Of a DNA stretch of 64,000 bases, positions 1 to 12,438 are shown piece after piece. Source of the DNA: Tetraselmis striata (Eukaryota > Chlorophyta > Chlorodendrophyceae > Chlorodendrales > Chlorodendraceae); contig VCJN01000243.1 in NCBI GenBank assembly GCA_006384855.1, forward strand, positions 78,501 through 142,500. Reading direction: 5' to 3'. A model generated the notes under the pieces. That model was not told the DNA's origin, searched no databases, and saw only the letters and a program-made list of their open reading frames with translations. How positions within the stretch are numbered: position 1 is the first letter of the stretch; each line of letters starts with the position of its first letter. A program made the translations under genes and the position numbers.

Positions 1-1236
1 GGCGGGTGCTGTCATTCTGCGGGGTGGCAACAGCTACCGTTTTGCTTTGTCAAAGCATGGGAGTCTTTTGCAACATCGGGTGTACGGGGTACTAGAATGT
101 GGAATATACTCACGGAGAAATGGGCAGTGCTCTAATATAGGTTGATACCATATACTGTACCACAGACGACGGGTGGGGGTATATATTTTATATGAATACG
201 TGTATTTTACGTTACAATATTTTCATATGATATATTTATCATTAAAGGGTGGGGTTTGCGCGTGTCATTTGGCATTTTATTGTCACGTCTTTATTGTCCA
301 GCACCTGACCGATTACCACGGAGGTATCCGACATTTCGACAGCGCGGCATCTGTCTTCATCGGATCACATCGGCATCGGATGGATTGTGTTCCCAAGATC
401 GGTACAGGGTTGAACCAGGCCAGGTTGCTGGCAAGATACTTGTAGTTTAAATGATCTAAGCCAGCTAATGGTAGTAGCTCTGGCGGATCATGCTCAAGCT
501 GGCGTAAGTGTTGGGAAAGCATTTCCATAGCAGGCACATACATTGAGACACGTGCCATGATGCCTCATGCATGTCTAGTGAAATTCGTGTGACATTCGTT
601 GTGACTACGAGCCGTAGTACGTAGTCCCTAAACACCCGACCGTGCTGCTATCAGACCGAACCGTAGCAGCTGTAAATCGCCAATATTTGCGGCTGAAGAT
701 TTGCGGCCGGCCGCAAATATGCCCATATTATCGGCTGACAAAAATCGGGGTCCGCTAGACGGAAATCTAATTGGTACTTACCGCTTCATATATATGTCCT
801 GCTCAATGTACACACCATTCGCAAATCTCCACTAGGCGGACGACGCCCGTAGTAGCGCTAATTATGGACCGGCCAGGTAGATTTTCATTCCGCTGAGGCT
901 CTGAAATGACACTGGTCTGTCCGTCTCTCATCTGTCGTTCCTCCGCCAGCTTACCGCCACCCGCGAGCGGGGCGGACGGCCGCCCTCGATAGGTCGCGGA
1001 GTCGGTGGCGGAGGTGCTGAAGGCGCAACAGCCGGCGCTGGCGGAGCTGCGCGCCATCCAGAACGACCACAACGGGGCTCCCGCGCAACAGCAATGGCGG
1101 CAGCGACGGGGATAGGCGCTTGCGCTTGGAGCTGGCGTGCGAGGTGGCGCCTCTGGTGAAGGGCGTGCAAGACGTGACGGAGCATGTGAGTGATAGCCCC
1201 CCCACCCCACCCCCCTCCTCTCGATGGTCTGCTTCG
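1..1236. other. No supported gene
   Basis: I see no open frame with recognisable protein character and no RNA gene here. The short frames present are low-complexity or antisense. A 20-base perfect palindrome (699-718) is the only clear structure. Confidence 0.5.
699..718. repeat. 20-bp perfect palindrome
   Basis: ATTTGCGGCCGGCCGCAAAT is its own reverse complement. Part of the arm also occurs just upstream (684-693, ATTTGCGGCT-like), so it could be an eroded inverted repeat or a binding site. No gene nearby gives it a role. Confidence 0.6.
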
Positions 1237-1577
1237 TCGCCGACTTCGGAGATGTGGCGACAACGGCGGCGAAATTATGTTTTTTGAAGGGCGGCATGGC
1301 CGCGTGCATCGCGCGCTCTCCGCTGAAACATGCGGCGCTACGAACACTTGAAGTGCTTATTCAGCGCCTACCGACAGCTGTTGCGACAGCTGTACCACTT
1401 GGAGAAGCGTTGCCCTCCAACGGGCAACAAACCGCAGTAGCGACGGAGGAGGAAGATCATGCGACACTAGGTCACGGTGTAGTGGGCCCCCAGGGTCTAG
1501 GAACCTCATCGGCTATCCCGTTACAAATAGTTAGGACGTCTGCAAGATCCGGCTCAGTTCCGGCGTTTTTAATCGCT
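1237..1577 (+). repeat. Dispersed ~340-bp repeat, copy 1
   Basis: This stretch recurs, diverged but colinear, at 24147-24471. Shared landmarks in order are CGCCGACTTCGGAG, GGAGAAGCGTTG.CCTCCAACGGG, CGACGGAGGAGGAAGATCA and GCAAGATCCGGCTCAGTT, ending in TTTTTAATCGCTC. No intact frame is conserved between the copies, so it is more likely a non-coding repeat or a transposon end than a gene. The family is not recognised. Confidence 0.6.
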
Positions 1578-2700
1578 CATACACCGACAGGACTCCCGTC
1601 TCGTCTCTACCGCTCTTACACTGCCCATCACACCGGCCCGGCTGTATCATGGCTTCCAGCCCAAGCCGCCCGGAAAGGGCTGAGGGGCACGCTCACCTTA
1701 GAACCCCGGCAGCGTTTGTGGCCGAGCTGCATTGTGTGAGAAAGGAAGAACACTCCACGATGGATTGGTCGCGCCGCCTGATGAGCGTTGCCGAAGTGCA
1801 CAAGGATCTATTTGTGGGCAACAAGGACGGCGGCAACGCCGAGCCGACTATGCCGGCACGCCACCTCGCGGCCGAGAGCAACAAATAGCGCCGAACTCAT
1901 CCGACCATACACGCTATGTGTGGGCGCTCTACGGCAACCTTTTGGTGCGTGTTTCGGGCCGCAACGGCGCATGCTGCCAGCTCCTTGCGGCGCACAGCAG
2001 AAGGCTAGCAAGCGTTCTCGTTACCCTCACGCGCCGGCAACTGGTAATGCGCCGCACTGCGGGAACCACAAGTCCCGCAGTCTACAGATTGTGGCAAGGG
2101 ACGAGCACGGGCGGACGGTCCCCCGGCCGGTGGCGGTCCTCTGCATTTGCGCCAAGACACCGGAGGAGCACTTGGAGGTCGATTCCTATACCCGCACGAG
2201 GTGGGGCGGAGCGAGTATTGCGCTTGAGCCACACTTCTCGCTGCGACCACACTAGCGGCATGAGGGTGCGATGAGTGGGCATGCGACTGTCGCGGTTCGG
2301 ATCTGACCCCGGGCGGGTCCGGCTACGCCGGGGTTGTGTGATATTGACATTTCACCGTCCTCTTCCGTGTCGCACGAGGACATGGCTCGGCTTATTCACA
2401 ATGCGAATGTTTGCCGACGGCGCTTTAAGGCGTGTAGTATCGACACCCATAGGCACTATGTTGAGTTAGGTACAAGGGGGGATGACATGCAGCTACTGAT
2501 CGTAGGAGTGGGCAATATATATGGTTTGAAGTACAGCAACCCGGGAAATTGGACTCCGAGTACGATATTCACCATCCCGGGATGCGGGTAACCGTCGATG
2601 CCCTACTAGCATCGGAACACGTCCCCGCGGAATTGAAGGAGGCGCTGCTGCAATATGGCTACGCACATCAGTACTTCTCACTTTCCCGCTGGCCCTGAAC
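1578..2700 (+). other. Unrecognised, possibly decayed coding sequence
   Basis: Short plus-strand frames at about 1788-2255, 2334-2591 and 2590-2698 have protein-like composition, but stops and frame changes separate them. I recognise no domain. Its place between a dispersed repeat and a non-LTR retrotransposon suggests an old transposon relic, but this is a guess. Confidence 0.2.
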
Positions 2701-2762
2701 GCCGGGCGAAATACTGCTAATGTACTGAATCCGGGCGAGCCGGCGCGCCTACTGGTACTGGT

Positions 2763-2781
2763 GTGAATTACAAAAAGGGCA
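2763..2781. repeat. Dispersed repeat motif, copy 1 (short)
   Basis: GTGAATTACAAAAAGGGCA is found here and inside longer matching segments at 24898-24945 and 32080-32127. This copy lies just past the 3' end of the minus-strand non-LTR pol, so it may belong to that element's 3' UTR family. Confidence 0.5.
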
Positions 2782-2817
2782 GTTCCCCAGAATTAGAAAA
2801 TCAACACAGCAAGCCGC

Positions 2818-4353
2818 CTAAAAGCGGCCCGCATCCCGCATAAGGCGGGATGGATGAGTGATGCGCACACGGTTCAGAGTCCGGGCCACGCGAGCACGTG
2901 TGTGTGTAGGTGATCCTCGGACGTGCTGTGCAGCTTCAGCAACGGGATGGGAGACGAATCTGCGCCGTCTGATGAGGCAGCGAGCACGCTCTCGAGCGGC
3001 CACCAAGCTCAGGACCCCGAGGAAATCTCTTGCGAGCAAGGCCTCCTGGTGAGCCCGGGTGATGCACCGAGTGCCCCGCGATGAGAGGGCACCCCGGTCC
3101 GCAGCCAAGCGTGCGATACCACGCACTGTGCGGTGCACCCCCTTGCTCACCTCACCCACTGTGCCGAAGACCATGCCCGTGTACTCCGACATATCCAGGA
3201 TGTCTCGAAGAGGACCCTTCTGTCCGGGCTCCGTGTTGTGCCACGCCGCGTCCCGCGCAGCCAACCCCCGTTGTATGTCGCCCAACAGGGAGCGCTCAAA
3301 CCGATCCACAGCTGTGGCCCGGGGCACTGAAGTGTACTTGACCCCGTACCGCATAGTCTTGAACTCCAACAGCGTGGACTTCAAGCTCCGGGGATCATAG
3401 CTCCCGGTCACGACGTTGAACGCCGGGAGGGAGAGCTCTGCGTCCGGCACTAGGTCCTTGAGTTCATCCCGGGGTACGGTATTGCCGAGAGGCGCTGCCT
3501 GCTGGAACAAGTCATCCACCTCCCGCCGTACCGCGATACCTAGGTCGTGAACACAGTGATCGCGGAAGGCATCTGCGATAGCGTCGTGCTGTACACGCCA
3601 GTGAGCGTCTCCAGGCGCCGGGAGGTTCATGAGCGCGTCGCCGTATAGATCAACAATGACGGGGTTGTGCTCCGTCGAGGGCAGAATAATCTGGCACCCA
3701 ACCACCGGGGCCAAGCACGGGCTAGGCAGAAAGAAGTACCCGGCAGCGACCTCCCGCAGCTCATGCGGAGTCATGGCTGTCCGCGCGGTGGGGATGGCCA
3801 CTGTCCACATGCCTGACGCCGCGTCGAGCTGGTTGAACAAGATCCGTTCCCTACATGTGGCAGGGAGAGCGCACACCTCATTTCGAAGCCGAGAGTTGTT
3901 GGCCTGGTCTAGAAATGCCGTCAGCTCCTTTTGCGAGCCCGACGCAGCCTCCACTTCCCGCTCCATTTGGCGTGCATCTGCGTCGCCGAGATGGCCAGCA
4001 GTAGCCGCTTGGAGGCGGCCCCACGCCTCGCGCATCTCCGCGGCGTAGCTGTCCGACCCATGAGCATTGTTGAGGAAGTGGTCATACTGGCGGGCGGAAG
4101 AATTTGCGTTGAAGCTGCCTCGGCCAAGTACGGACCCGAGCTGTGGGTCGAAGAAACCAGGGGTGGGGGTGTTGGTGCCGGAGTTCCTAGTCAGGAACCT
4201 TGGGAGGATGGCGTTCATGCAGCCGATGAAGGCGGCATCACGAACGGTAGCCATGCGGCGGATGCCAGCTCCCTTCAATCGAGTGGGGAGGTGAAGCCTG
4301 CTGCGCGCCCTGGCCACTGCATCCTCGCTCAAGGTAGCCACCTCCGCTGCCAT
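2818..4353 (-). pseudogene. Non-LTR retrotransposon pol, C-terminal half
   Basis: This 511-codon frame begins with an ATG at 4353 that overlaps the end of the upstream RT frame by 25 nt, in the -1 frame. Its opening (LSEDAVARARSRLHLPTRLKG, then G-I-R-R) is the piece that normally follows the RT thumb in this group of LINE-like reverse transcriptases. So the protein was once, or still is, continuous with the RT frame. The remainder has the long helical C-terminal region of such pols; no nuclease motif can be named by eye. A -1 frameshift, programmed or by mutation, separates the halves. It could instead be read as a separate ORF starting at 4353, but the family layout argues against that. Confidence 0.65.
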
Positions 4354-6566
4354 GGGGTCGGGTCGTGCAAAAGCTCCGCCAAGAAATCGGTGACCACCGG
4401 ATTGGTGTCGGTGCCGTACGTGGAGGGATCAAAAGAGACCCCTAGCACCCGTTCGACCGCCGCGAGGATGGTGGCATCCATCGCCTCCGCAAAGGCCTCC
4501 ACCTCGGACGGAAGACAATTGCGGAGCCAATACCCCAACTTGTGTTGCATGCAATGCTTGAGCAGGGCCCATGCGTGGTGATGCAAGGCGTGGGTGTACC
4601 GACGGCTGGGCTTGGCAGACAGAAGCTTGCTCAGGCTAGCGTCCACCTCCTCTCGTAGCTCCTCCGCCTTGCCGCGCATGTACGCCTGCACATACTCTGG
4701 CGATCCGAGCGGCACGTTCAGGACCGCGATGCCGTGATGGCCATCTAGCTCTGGCCACTCGATGTCGGCCGGAGCCTCACGCCGCGCCGCCTCCATGTCT
4801 GCGCTGTACGCCTGCATCTTGTCGAAGCGCACCTCAAGCCCCACGGACGCCTTGATGGACGTGCGGAAGGCGTGAAGAGCCGGCCAAACGTGCTCCGGAA
4901 GGCCCACCAAAATTCCATCGTCGGCGTTGAAGCGCGCCGCCCCGTCATTGACCTCCAACGTGGTATCGCACTGCTGCACCTCGGGGTGAATCGCGACGCA
5001 AAAGGAAGTCGTGGCCAAAGGTGCGCCATGTTGCACGCCGTCCTCCGACCGCAGAGGGGCGGACCGGTCGTCCACGACCAGATACGAGTCCGTGGAGAGG
5101 GAGGCTAGGAGCGCAGGGATGACAGGGTGTAGTGGAGAGCAATCGATGTGGCGCTGGATGATGGTGCGGCGCCATGCTTCGTTGTAAGCGTTGCGAAGGT
5201 CTGTGTGGACGATGACGGCACGTGGGCCAAGCTTCTCGGCGATGAGCCGGACGCCGTGGATGAGCACAGAGTCGCCCGCGGGAATGCCAACGCCGAGCTG
5301 AGATGGAGCGAGCACCGACACGTATGCCTCCTTCATGTTGTCAACCACTGCCCGCTCCGCTGCGCGCCGCTCCGCCTCCCCGACTGCCACAGGCCGCACG
5401 TCCGGGGCCCTCCCCTCGCCTAGCTTCTTGACGGGTGCCACGAGCCTAGCAGAGGCGAAGAGCCGGTTGAACCACCCGGGCAGGCGACCTTGGAGGTACA
5501 TGGAGGCAACCTCCGACATGGCGCGGACATCCGCGGGCCCGGACGCCGGGGCGTATTCGCCCACTAAGCAGCGGAGATACTCGTTGCGCATGCCTGAGGG
5601 CCCCGCCGCCACGTGCTGCTTGAGTTGCTGGTACGGCACGCGCATGTCCACCGTCAGGGCGGCCTCGTCCACCGGAATGTCATTCGCGGCGTCTGGGATC
5701 GGGTGGCTACGGGACGGGTGCTTGTCGCGCAGCTGGGCGAGGATAGCAGGATCGGACAAGTCGCCCATACCCTTAGAAGATAGTCGGCCCGCCGCTCGGG
5801 AGAGCTCTCCGTCCTCCACCAACGCCACAACGGTGTCCGCGGTGCCCACGAGCAGCGCCGCAAAGAGATCGGCGTCCGTCCGACGCTGGCGGGCATGTCC
5901 GGCGTAGAACGCCTCAGTGCGCGCGTCGTCCCATGAGCGCACGAGTTCGGTCATGCGCCTCTCCGCGAAAGCGCGGAAGCGCCACGCCAAGGCTTGTAGC
6001 CGCCGCCGTCCGCCTCGGCTCGGGGCCCTAAGCAACAATTGTGGCAACAGGTACTTCCACTTAAGCGCCCTATCCAACACCACGGGGTCATTGGCCTCCA
6101 TCGCTGCCACCACCCGCTCATTCACGCAGCGTTGTGCCTCTGCCCACGCTTCTTGAAAGTCAATCGGCACCGCCGTCTCCATGGACATCTCCGCCGGCAT
6201 GTGCACCATGTCCACGTCGGAGAGGTGGTCCACCGCGCTCCACCCCACCCCGTCGCCGGCTGGAGATGGGCGAGTAGGGGGGGGCGGATACCGAGCCCGT
6301 GAGGCCTGGCTACCGGGGTGGCCGGCCGGTGCACCCACCTCTGGCGGCGTGGGGGCAACAACCGGGGGCGCTGCGACGCCCCGGAACGCAGCGACGGACG
6401 GCAGTGCGGGCGACGGCAGCACCGACGATTGTCCAGCTCCACCGGCGCGGCGCGCCCCCCGACGGCGGTGCCGCTCGGCCAACACGGCGCGCGCCTTGGC
6501 TAGCCACGCGGCGGCGACCTCGGTGAAAGCCAACACATCGGCCGGGTGGTGCCTGACGCGGGCGGG
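4329..6566 (-). pseudogene. Non-LTR (LINE-like) reverse transcriptase
   Basis: The protein contains the ordered RT blocks of LINE-type polymerases: A-A-G-P-S-G-M-R-N-E-Y (block 0/1), P-V-A-V-G-E-A-E-R-R, L-G-V-G-I-P-A-G-D, motif A H-T-D-L-R-N-A-Y-N, motif B E-D-G-V-Q-H-G-A-P-L, and motif C F-N-A-D-D-G at about 4912-4936. The two catalytic Asp of motif C and the Asp of motif A are intact. The frame is open from a TAG at 6567-6569 to the stop at 4329; no ATG near its 5' end is compelling. The same frame is open upstream of that TAG (to 7496), so the stop probably interrupts a longer pol. The RT blocks look well preserved despite the stop and the frameshift at about 4350, so the copy is fairly young or those signals are recoded. 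Clade assignment needs a tree. Confidence 0.8.
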
Positions 6567-7496
6567 CTAGAGCGACCTGGCTGCGGCGTCAATCCTCGGC
6601 GCCCACGCGGCGCCCGCGGCGACGCCAGCGACTGAAAGCGCGTCGGCGACTGTCCAAGCCGCTGCCGGTGCTACGCCCCGCCGCGCCGGCCCGCTGTCGT
6701 GTAGCCTGGAATGCAGGCGGGCGAGAGCATCGAGGCCGGTGAGCGCTATGCCGCGGTTGCCGCCGCGCGGCCGCGGCTGGGGCCGCTCGGAGACTTCCTG
6801 GCCGGTCGGGGAGCCATCGTGATCGCGCTGTGACGCGCCGGGCCCCGAAATACTGCTGAAAGTACTGCGGCGAGGCGACGACACAGGCGAGGCAGCGCGC
6901 GCGCCGGTCGTACCTGCCGCGCCCGTCGCGGACTCGGGACTCGACGACCGGCTCACCGCCTGGGCGTACGTGGGAGCCGGCGGGGCGGCAGTCGCGGGCG
7001 GGCTCGGCCTTGGCTGGGTGGCGTCGGGTGCACTGCCGGTGGACGGTGTTGCCGCGGGCGACGCTCCCGCCGCACGCGATGCGCCGGGGCTGCCTGATAT
7101 ACTGCACGATGTACTGGGGGGCGGCGGCGACTGGTACTTGTAGGGTGATCCTCTTGTGAAACGGTGGACCGTCCGACAACCGGACGACCCACAACAAGGC
7201 CAACTGCCGGCATGCGCCCACAGCGGCGTGACGAGTAGACCCTTTAGGAGGACACCACTACAGCCACCATGGACACCGACAGATCTGATGAGCAACAAGA
7301 CGCCGGGGCCGGCACTTTGTGGCCGCGCTGTGGGGCGGCAGATTACAACAGCCAACGATCCGCACGGTCGCAACTGCAAAAAAATCGCGTGCACCCAACT
7401 CCCACGAGCAACCCGCCGCCACATACGCATATTGCAACGCCCATCCCACCTGCTCCTAACCAGCCTCCCCGCCGGCACGGACGATGCCGCCCACAT
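6567..7496 (-). pseudogene. Upstream N-terminal part of the non-LTR pol ORF
   Basis: About 309 codons lie in the same frame as the RT frame and are separated from it only by one TAG (6567-6569, plus-strand CTA). The protein is rich in Pro, Ser, Ala and Arg (for example P-P-A-P-T-Y-A-Q-A-V), a composition often seen in linker or ORF1-like regions of LINEs. No endonuclease signature is visible. The first third, above about 7150, may not be coding. Confidence 0.35.
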
Positions 7497-8212
7497 GGCC
7501 TTATTGTTCGGCGACCTGGTGGCCCAACATCAAGCGATGGACGAAGAGTCGCGCGGCCGTACTGTGACGAACTTGATCCGCAGCCTCAGCCCAAACTTCG
7601 GAGTCCAAATCCTACCAGCAGACTTCCGGGTGGTGACTCGCTGCCCCCCCAAACCCGCCACGGCTGACCCAACCGGATCGAGTGGCAGCAGGCTCCCCAC
7701 TACCACTGGGTCCGTCATCTTGCGACTGGCCCGCCGAGAAACGGCCGCTAGCGTTCTGCAGACCCAATGGACACGGTAGGGCACAGCGATCCTCGAGGGC
7801 CGTCGCTGCTGCTCCACCCGCGTGCTCGAAGCGCCGCACCTCGACGACATCGAGCGCCCGATACACCAGTTGCGGCTCCGCTCCCCCTTGTTAAAGGGCC
7901 TTACATAGGCCGACATGTGGCAGCACTTGGCGGAGGGCCTCCTCCCGGCGTAGGACCAACCCCAACCTGGCGAAGCGGCGGTAGACCAACCGGCGGCAAC
8001 GCCAACAAACAATCTGGCACGGGCCGGCGTGAGGGCCAGAGCCGAGTACGAGGCCGACCCAGACGCATACGACGCCGTTATCTGCCCCCCAACCCGCACC
8101 CTATTAGCCCTCCTTGAGATCCGCGAGGTGTGGAAGGTCCGCCGCCCGGCCGATTAGACTCGGTGAAACTCGAACTCCTTGATCCCGAAGCGGCGCGCCT
8201 ACTATACATGAT

Positions 8213-9043
8213 GTGTGCTGCGACGCCGTATTGGCGCTGCCGTTTGGCGACTTGACGCATGGCCGAGCGGTGATCCAGGTCACCGTCGAACACAGTGAAG
8301 AACGCAAGGACCCACCCTTCACCCAACACCAGGGAGTGATGCTCCTAGCACTGTCCAAGCAGTTCTTCCGATGCGCACTCACGGCCCGAGCGATATGCAC
8401 CGGCCCCCTAGCCAATCCGGAGCTGCCGACGGTCGAGCAGCTTGCAGAGGCCATCGCAGCCACCATATCAACACAGCCAGCGTATCAACACAGCCCCGGA
8501 GCTGCAGCACGCCCAGTGGCTGACGGACACCATGATGGCTGCGGGCGTCGAGATGCAGCAATACAACACCGAGCTGAAACTGCTGCGCATGGGAGACGGC
8601 AATTTCTGCACCATCTCCCTCGGCAAAGAAGACGATGAATTCGCGGACACCCTATGCCCGGCAGTGGCCCTCACCTCCCCCGTCGCACTACTGCGGGCGG
8701 TTTGCCTCCGCACCATCGTCATCTACCTCACGGAGTGCGAGCTCGATCCCTCGGAACTACTCATACACTCCTTCACCCAAACGGTCCGGGAGGCGGAAGA
8801 ACTCGACGGCAACCCCGGCAACAACCAGCTCCGACGCAAAGCGACGGGCATGCGTATGAAGGCTCAAAAGACCCCCCAACATCCCTCCCCCTCTGGGCCG
8901 AACACCGCCCAGTCTACACTCTCACCATGCACCTGACCGCCCACCACCACAATTTCATCGGTGGCACCCGCGCAACTGACAGAATAGAGCAATTGCGTAA
9001 GACAGTCTCGACGGCGAGCGGGAAGATCAAGCAAGGTCGCGCC
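8213..9043 (+). pseudogene. Unidentified broken coding region (possible retroelement gag), left part
   Basis: Two plus-strand frames (8213-8480 and 8442-8936) read as continuous, helix-rich protein across a frame change near 8480: ...V-E-Q-L-A-E-A-I-A-A-T then L-Q-H-A-Q-W-L-T-D-T-M-M. The acidic/hydrophobic pattern is protein-like rather than random, but I recognise no domain. It abuts the gypsy LTR at 9044. A second unexplained coding-like segment with an Arg/Lys/Ser-rich end starts directly after the other LTR (17790), so the two could be halves of one interrupted element. The lack of a target-site duplication leaves that unproven. Confidence 0.3.
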
Positions 9044-9380
9044 TGTAAGTACTCGTGGCAGTACTTAATGAAGAAGGCTCTACTCGTAGTGTCAGGCGAA
9101 TTGAGTTGGTTGCTGAATGTAATATGTTACAATATGCCGGTGGCATTACATATCTATCATGAAGCGGTCCGGCTCGGTACCGCGGATAGGCAGCTAGTAT
9201 CCTGATGATTAAGGAGTTGTAGCGCGTATTGTATGTTACAAGGAGTATTACCGGCGTCTGGTTGTGGCCGTACGAGTAATAACACGCATGCTGAAGTATC
9301 AGTACAACAGCATGATAACTTGGCCATAATCTCGGCGTCGCATGTTTGTGGTGGTACTAGGGTAGTCGCTAGGCGTAACA
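9044..9380 (-). repeat. 3' LTR of the gypsy element
   Basis: 337 bp. On the element strand it begins TGTTACGCC and ends ACTTACA, the usual TG...CA termini. It is preceded immediately by a purine tract. Confidence 0.9.
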
Positions 9381-9394
9381 TTCCCACCCCTCTG
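9381..9394 (-). promoter_or_regulatory. Polypurine tract
   Basis: On the element strand CAGAGGGGTGGGAA abuts the TGTTAC start of the 3' LTR, the expected position of the plus-strand primer for reverse transcription. Confidence 0.75.
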
Positions 9395-9639
9395 AAAAAT
9401 GACGAACTGGAAAGTGTTTGTTCGCGTCGCCGAAGGCCTACCTGGCGCAGATCTCGGTTGGCAGTGGAAGCGTGATATAGCAACAGCAACAACATCAGTA
9501 GGTGTCAACGCTCCGGGATGGACTCTGGAAAACGCCACGGGTGACGCGCTCGCAGATTGGCGTATTCCTTTGAGCGTAGCGTGTCTTGCAGATGTCGGCT
9601 CACCCTCACGAAGTCGTGTAGCGCCTCGACAGTCACGTC

Positions 9640-12438
9640 GCAGCGCGCTATATGGCTCCCAACTGTCGTGACTTGAGTCGTAGTTCAGCCAACGCACCAG
9701 AAAGACGAGGCAGAGTCCCCGCTTGAACAGATCCTCGCAGCGCTCGATATAAAAGTCGAGCACGCGTTCAACGATGAACTCGTCGACGGGGGGCTCCACA
9801 CTGGACGGAATTGTATCGGGCTGTACGTCTGGGTTGACGCACCGGCGAAGTCGACTGATGTGAAACACATTGTGGCAGTCGAACGTTGGCGGCAGGCGCA
9901 GACGATATGCCTGGCTGGAGATCTTGGCCGTGACCGGGTACGGGCCGATGTAGCGATGTCGGAACTTGCGTGTCGGCTGGTTGCGTATAAGCAAGTGCTC
10001 CGTCGAGGGCTAGACTTTGTCGCCTTCTGCGAACTCAACTGGTTTTGCGGTCGGCATAGACCTTTTGATATTCATCAGCAAGCTTCAATTGCTCAGTAAT
10101 CGACATGTGAATACCCTGAACATTTGCAACTGTGCTGCGTGCATCTTGGTTGGCAGTAGCAATCATATCAAGTGGTGTCAGTGGCATCATGCCATAAATT
10201 GACTCAAAAGGGGCATAATGTGTTGTTGAATGGACTGAATTAGTGTAGGAAAATTCAGCAAGAGCCAAATAACTTAACCATGAGTTATGTTGCTTGTGAA
10301 CAAACGCACGTAATATTTGCTCAATAGTTCTGTGGGTGCGTTCAGTTTGACCATCCGTCCGAGGGTGGTAAGCGCTGGAAATATTTAGCTTAGTTTGCAG
10401 AGCTGTAAACAATGATTTCCAGAACACTGAAGTGAACCTGGCATCTCTATCAGATATGATACATCTGCTGAGACCATGATGTCTGTAATATTGTCCAAAT
10501 ATAATCTGGCCAACTGTGTCGCATCAATCTTAATATTACATTGATTGCACAAAATGTGACTGTTTGGTGAATGTATCAACAAACGTAGCGATAGCATCAT
10601 AGCCATCCACCTCAGGTAAGTTGGGTATAAAATCCACAGAGATGATCTCCCAAGGCTTGGTTGCCTTTGGCAAGGGAAACAAAGAACCATAAGGCTTGGT
10701 GGTAGCCGCTTTGATTCTAACGCAAGTATCACAGTGTTTGCAGTAATGCGTAATTGTGGTATTCATACGTGGCCACCAAAACACACGCAGTATGTTGGCA
10801 AGAGTGCGGGTATGGTTGGGGTATCCATCACCAACATGATACTCCTCAATGATGAGATTTCTCAATTCAGAATCATTGAGTATACAGACCTTATCTGCCA
10901 TGTAGTAGGGAACATCAGTCTCATCTTGTCGCACAATGTTAGGGGTGCGTCCATGGCTGTAGGCAACATCAGTGATGTAGGCAGCTTTGATCTTGTTTAT
11001 TAGCTTGCTGTCAATCTGCAAGGCGGACATTGCTGACAAATAGTCCTGCATTTGTTCAAGGTCAGCTTCGACCAACTGGTTTTCATATTCAATCAATGAA
11101 TAATGCAAGTCAGGGCGGCGAGAGAGAGCATCAGTCTCATTGTCAGCTCCTTTGCGATCAGGTTCATTAGTCTGTGGGTTGACTGCCATGAATGGTGAAA
11201 TCTCATGTAACCATAGGGCATGGCGTCTGCCTAGTCCTTCCTGTGTGGGCAAATGCCTCGATGTGGCATGGTCAGTTATAACTGTAGCACGGCGACTGCC
11301 TTCCAAGTAGCAGCGCCATTCTTTCAGAGCACATACCACACCCAAGAGCTCTTTGTCATAGGTGGGATATTTCGTCAGTGCAGCCTGCAATGTCTTTGCA
11401 TAATAGCTGCAGGGGTTTAAGTGGCCATCAGCATTGACATGGAGCATAACTGCACCTAAGGCATATTTGCTCGCGTCGGTAGCCACTACAAACTCAGCAT
11501 CTTTGCCGGTGACAGGGCTTGCCAGCACTGGGGACTGGCACAAGGCTTGTTTCAGTTTTACAAATGCGGCTTGGCATTCAACTGTCCAATAAACTATATA
11601 ATCCTTTCTAGTGAGGGCATATAAAGGTGCTGCAATAGCGGAATAACTACTGCGCACACAGCGTGGGTAAAACTTGCAGAAACCAAGATATTGTTGGATA
11701 TTCTGAACGGTCTTAGGCCTGGGCCAATCCTGAACAGCCTTAATTTTATTAGACGAGGGTCTGAGGCCAGCCTGAGACACCACATGTCCCAGGTATTCGA
11801 GTTCATTCTTGGCAAACCAGCATTTCTGTAATCGTAGTCTAATGTCATTAGACTTGAGCATAATAAGAGCTGTGTCCAAATGTTGCAAATGTTCCTCAAG
11901 AGAGTTGCTAAAAATCAAGACATCATCCAGGTATACAAGTATAAAGGTATGCTTGTGTGGCTTGAGTATGGATGTCATCAGGCGTTACAAAGAGGAGGGA
12001 GCACTGGTGAGTCCAAATGGCATAACTATCCACTCGAATTAACCATATACAGTTCTAAACGATGTTTTAGGAACATCTGGTGGATTAATCCGGAGTTGGT
12101 AATAACCTAAGGCGAGATCAAGAGCTGAATAGACGTAGCACCAGATAGCATATCAAGTAATGCATCAACAAGTGGCACATGGAACTCGACTTTTTGGTGT
12201 ATTTATTCAATTGACGTCAGTCAGTGCACATGCGCAGACCGCCATTAGCCTTGCGGGCGAAGAGAACAGGAGTTGCATGTGGAGAGAAGGACTCATGTGT
12301 AAACTTTTTCTCAAGAAAAGAATCAATTGTGTTCTTAGTTCCTCTAATTCTGCAGGTGACAATCTATATATTTTCCTGCAGTAACTGAGCATCAGGAACA
12401 AGAGGGATCTCATGATCAAGACCACGGCGTAATTGTGG
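9640..12438 (-). pseudogene. pol: Gypsy pol: RT, RNase H, integrase, chromodomain
   Basis: From 12438 downward: RT start (H-E-I-P-L-V-P, then a block ending G-G-L-R-M-C-T-D and R-Q-L-N-K), RT palm with Y-L-D-D at about 11922-11933, RNase H (A-T-D-A-S-K-Y-A-L-G-A-V and a later D-A-L-S-R-R), integrase zinc finger (H..H then C-K-H-C-D-T-C), integrase core (S-V-D-F-I, S-D-R-D, H-P-R-T-D-G-Q-T-E-R) and C-terminal R-K-F-R-H-R-Y-I-G-P-Y. It ends in a chromodomain (L-V-F-L-V-R-W-L, then H-D-S-W-E-P). Chromodomains are thought to steer integration to particular chromatin. The longest intact frame is 10536-11978. Frame changes near 11980, 10530 and 10035 and stops inactivate it, although the YLDD and integrase acidic residues persist. 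Confidence 0.9.
12428..12438. repeat. Target-site duplication, left
   Basis: CGTAATTGTGG here and at 14730-14740 flanks the inserted DNA element. Removing one copy and the insert rejoins the gypsy frame as ...L-P-Q-L-R-R-G-L-D-H-E-I-P-L, which confirms the insertion point. Confidence 0.9.

Noticed and set aside
803..1739. Long overlapping ORFs on both strands near 0.8-1.7 kb
   Set aside because: They are Arg/Pro/Ala-rich frames expected by chance in GC-rich DNA, and part of the region is a dispersed repeat without frame conservation.
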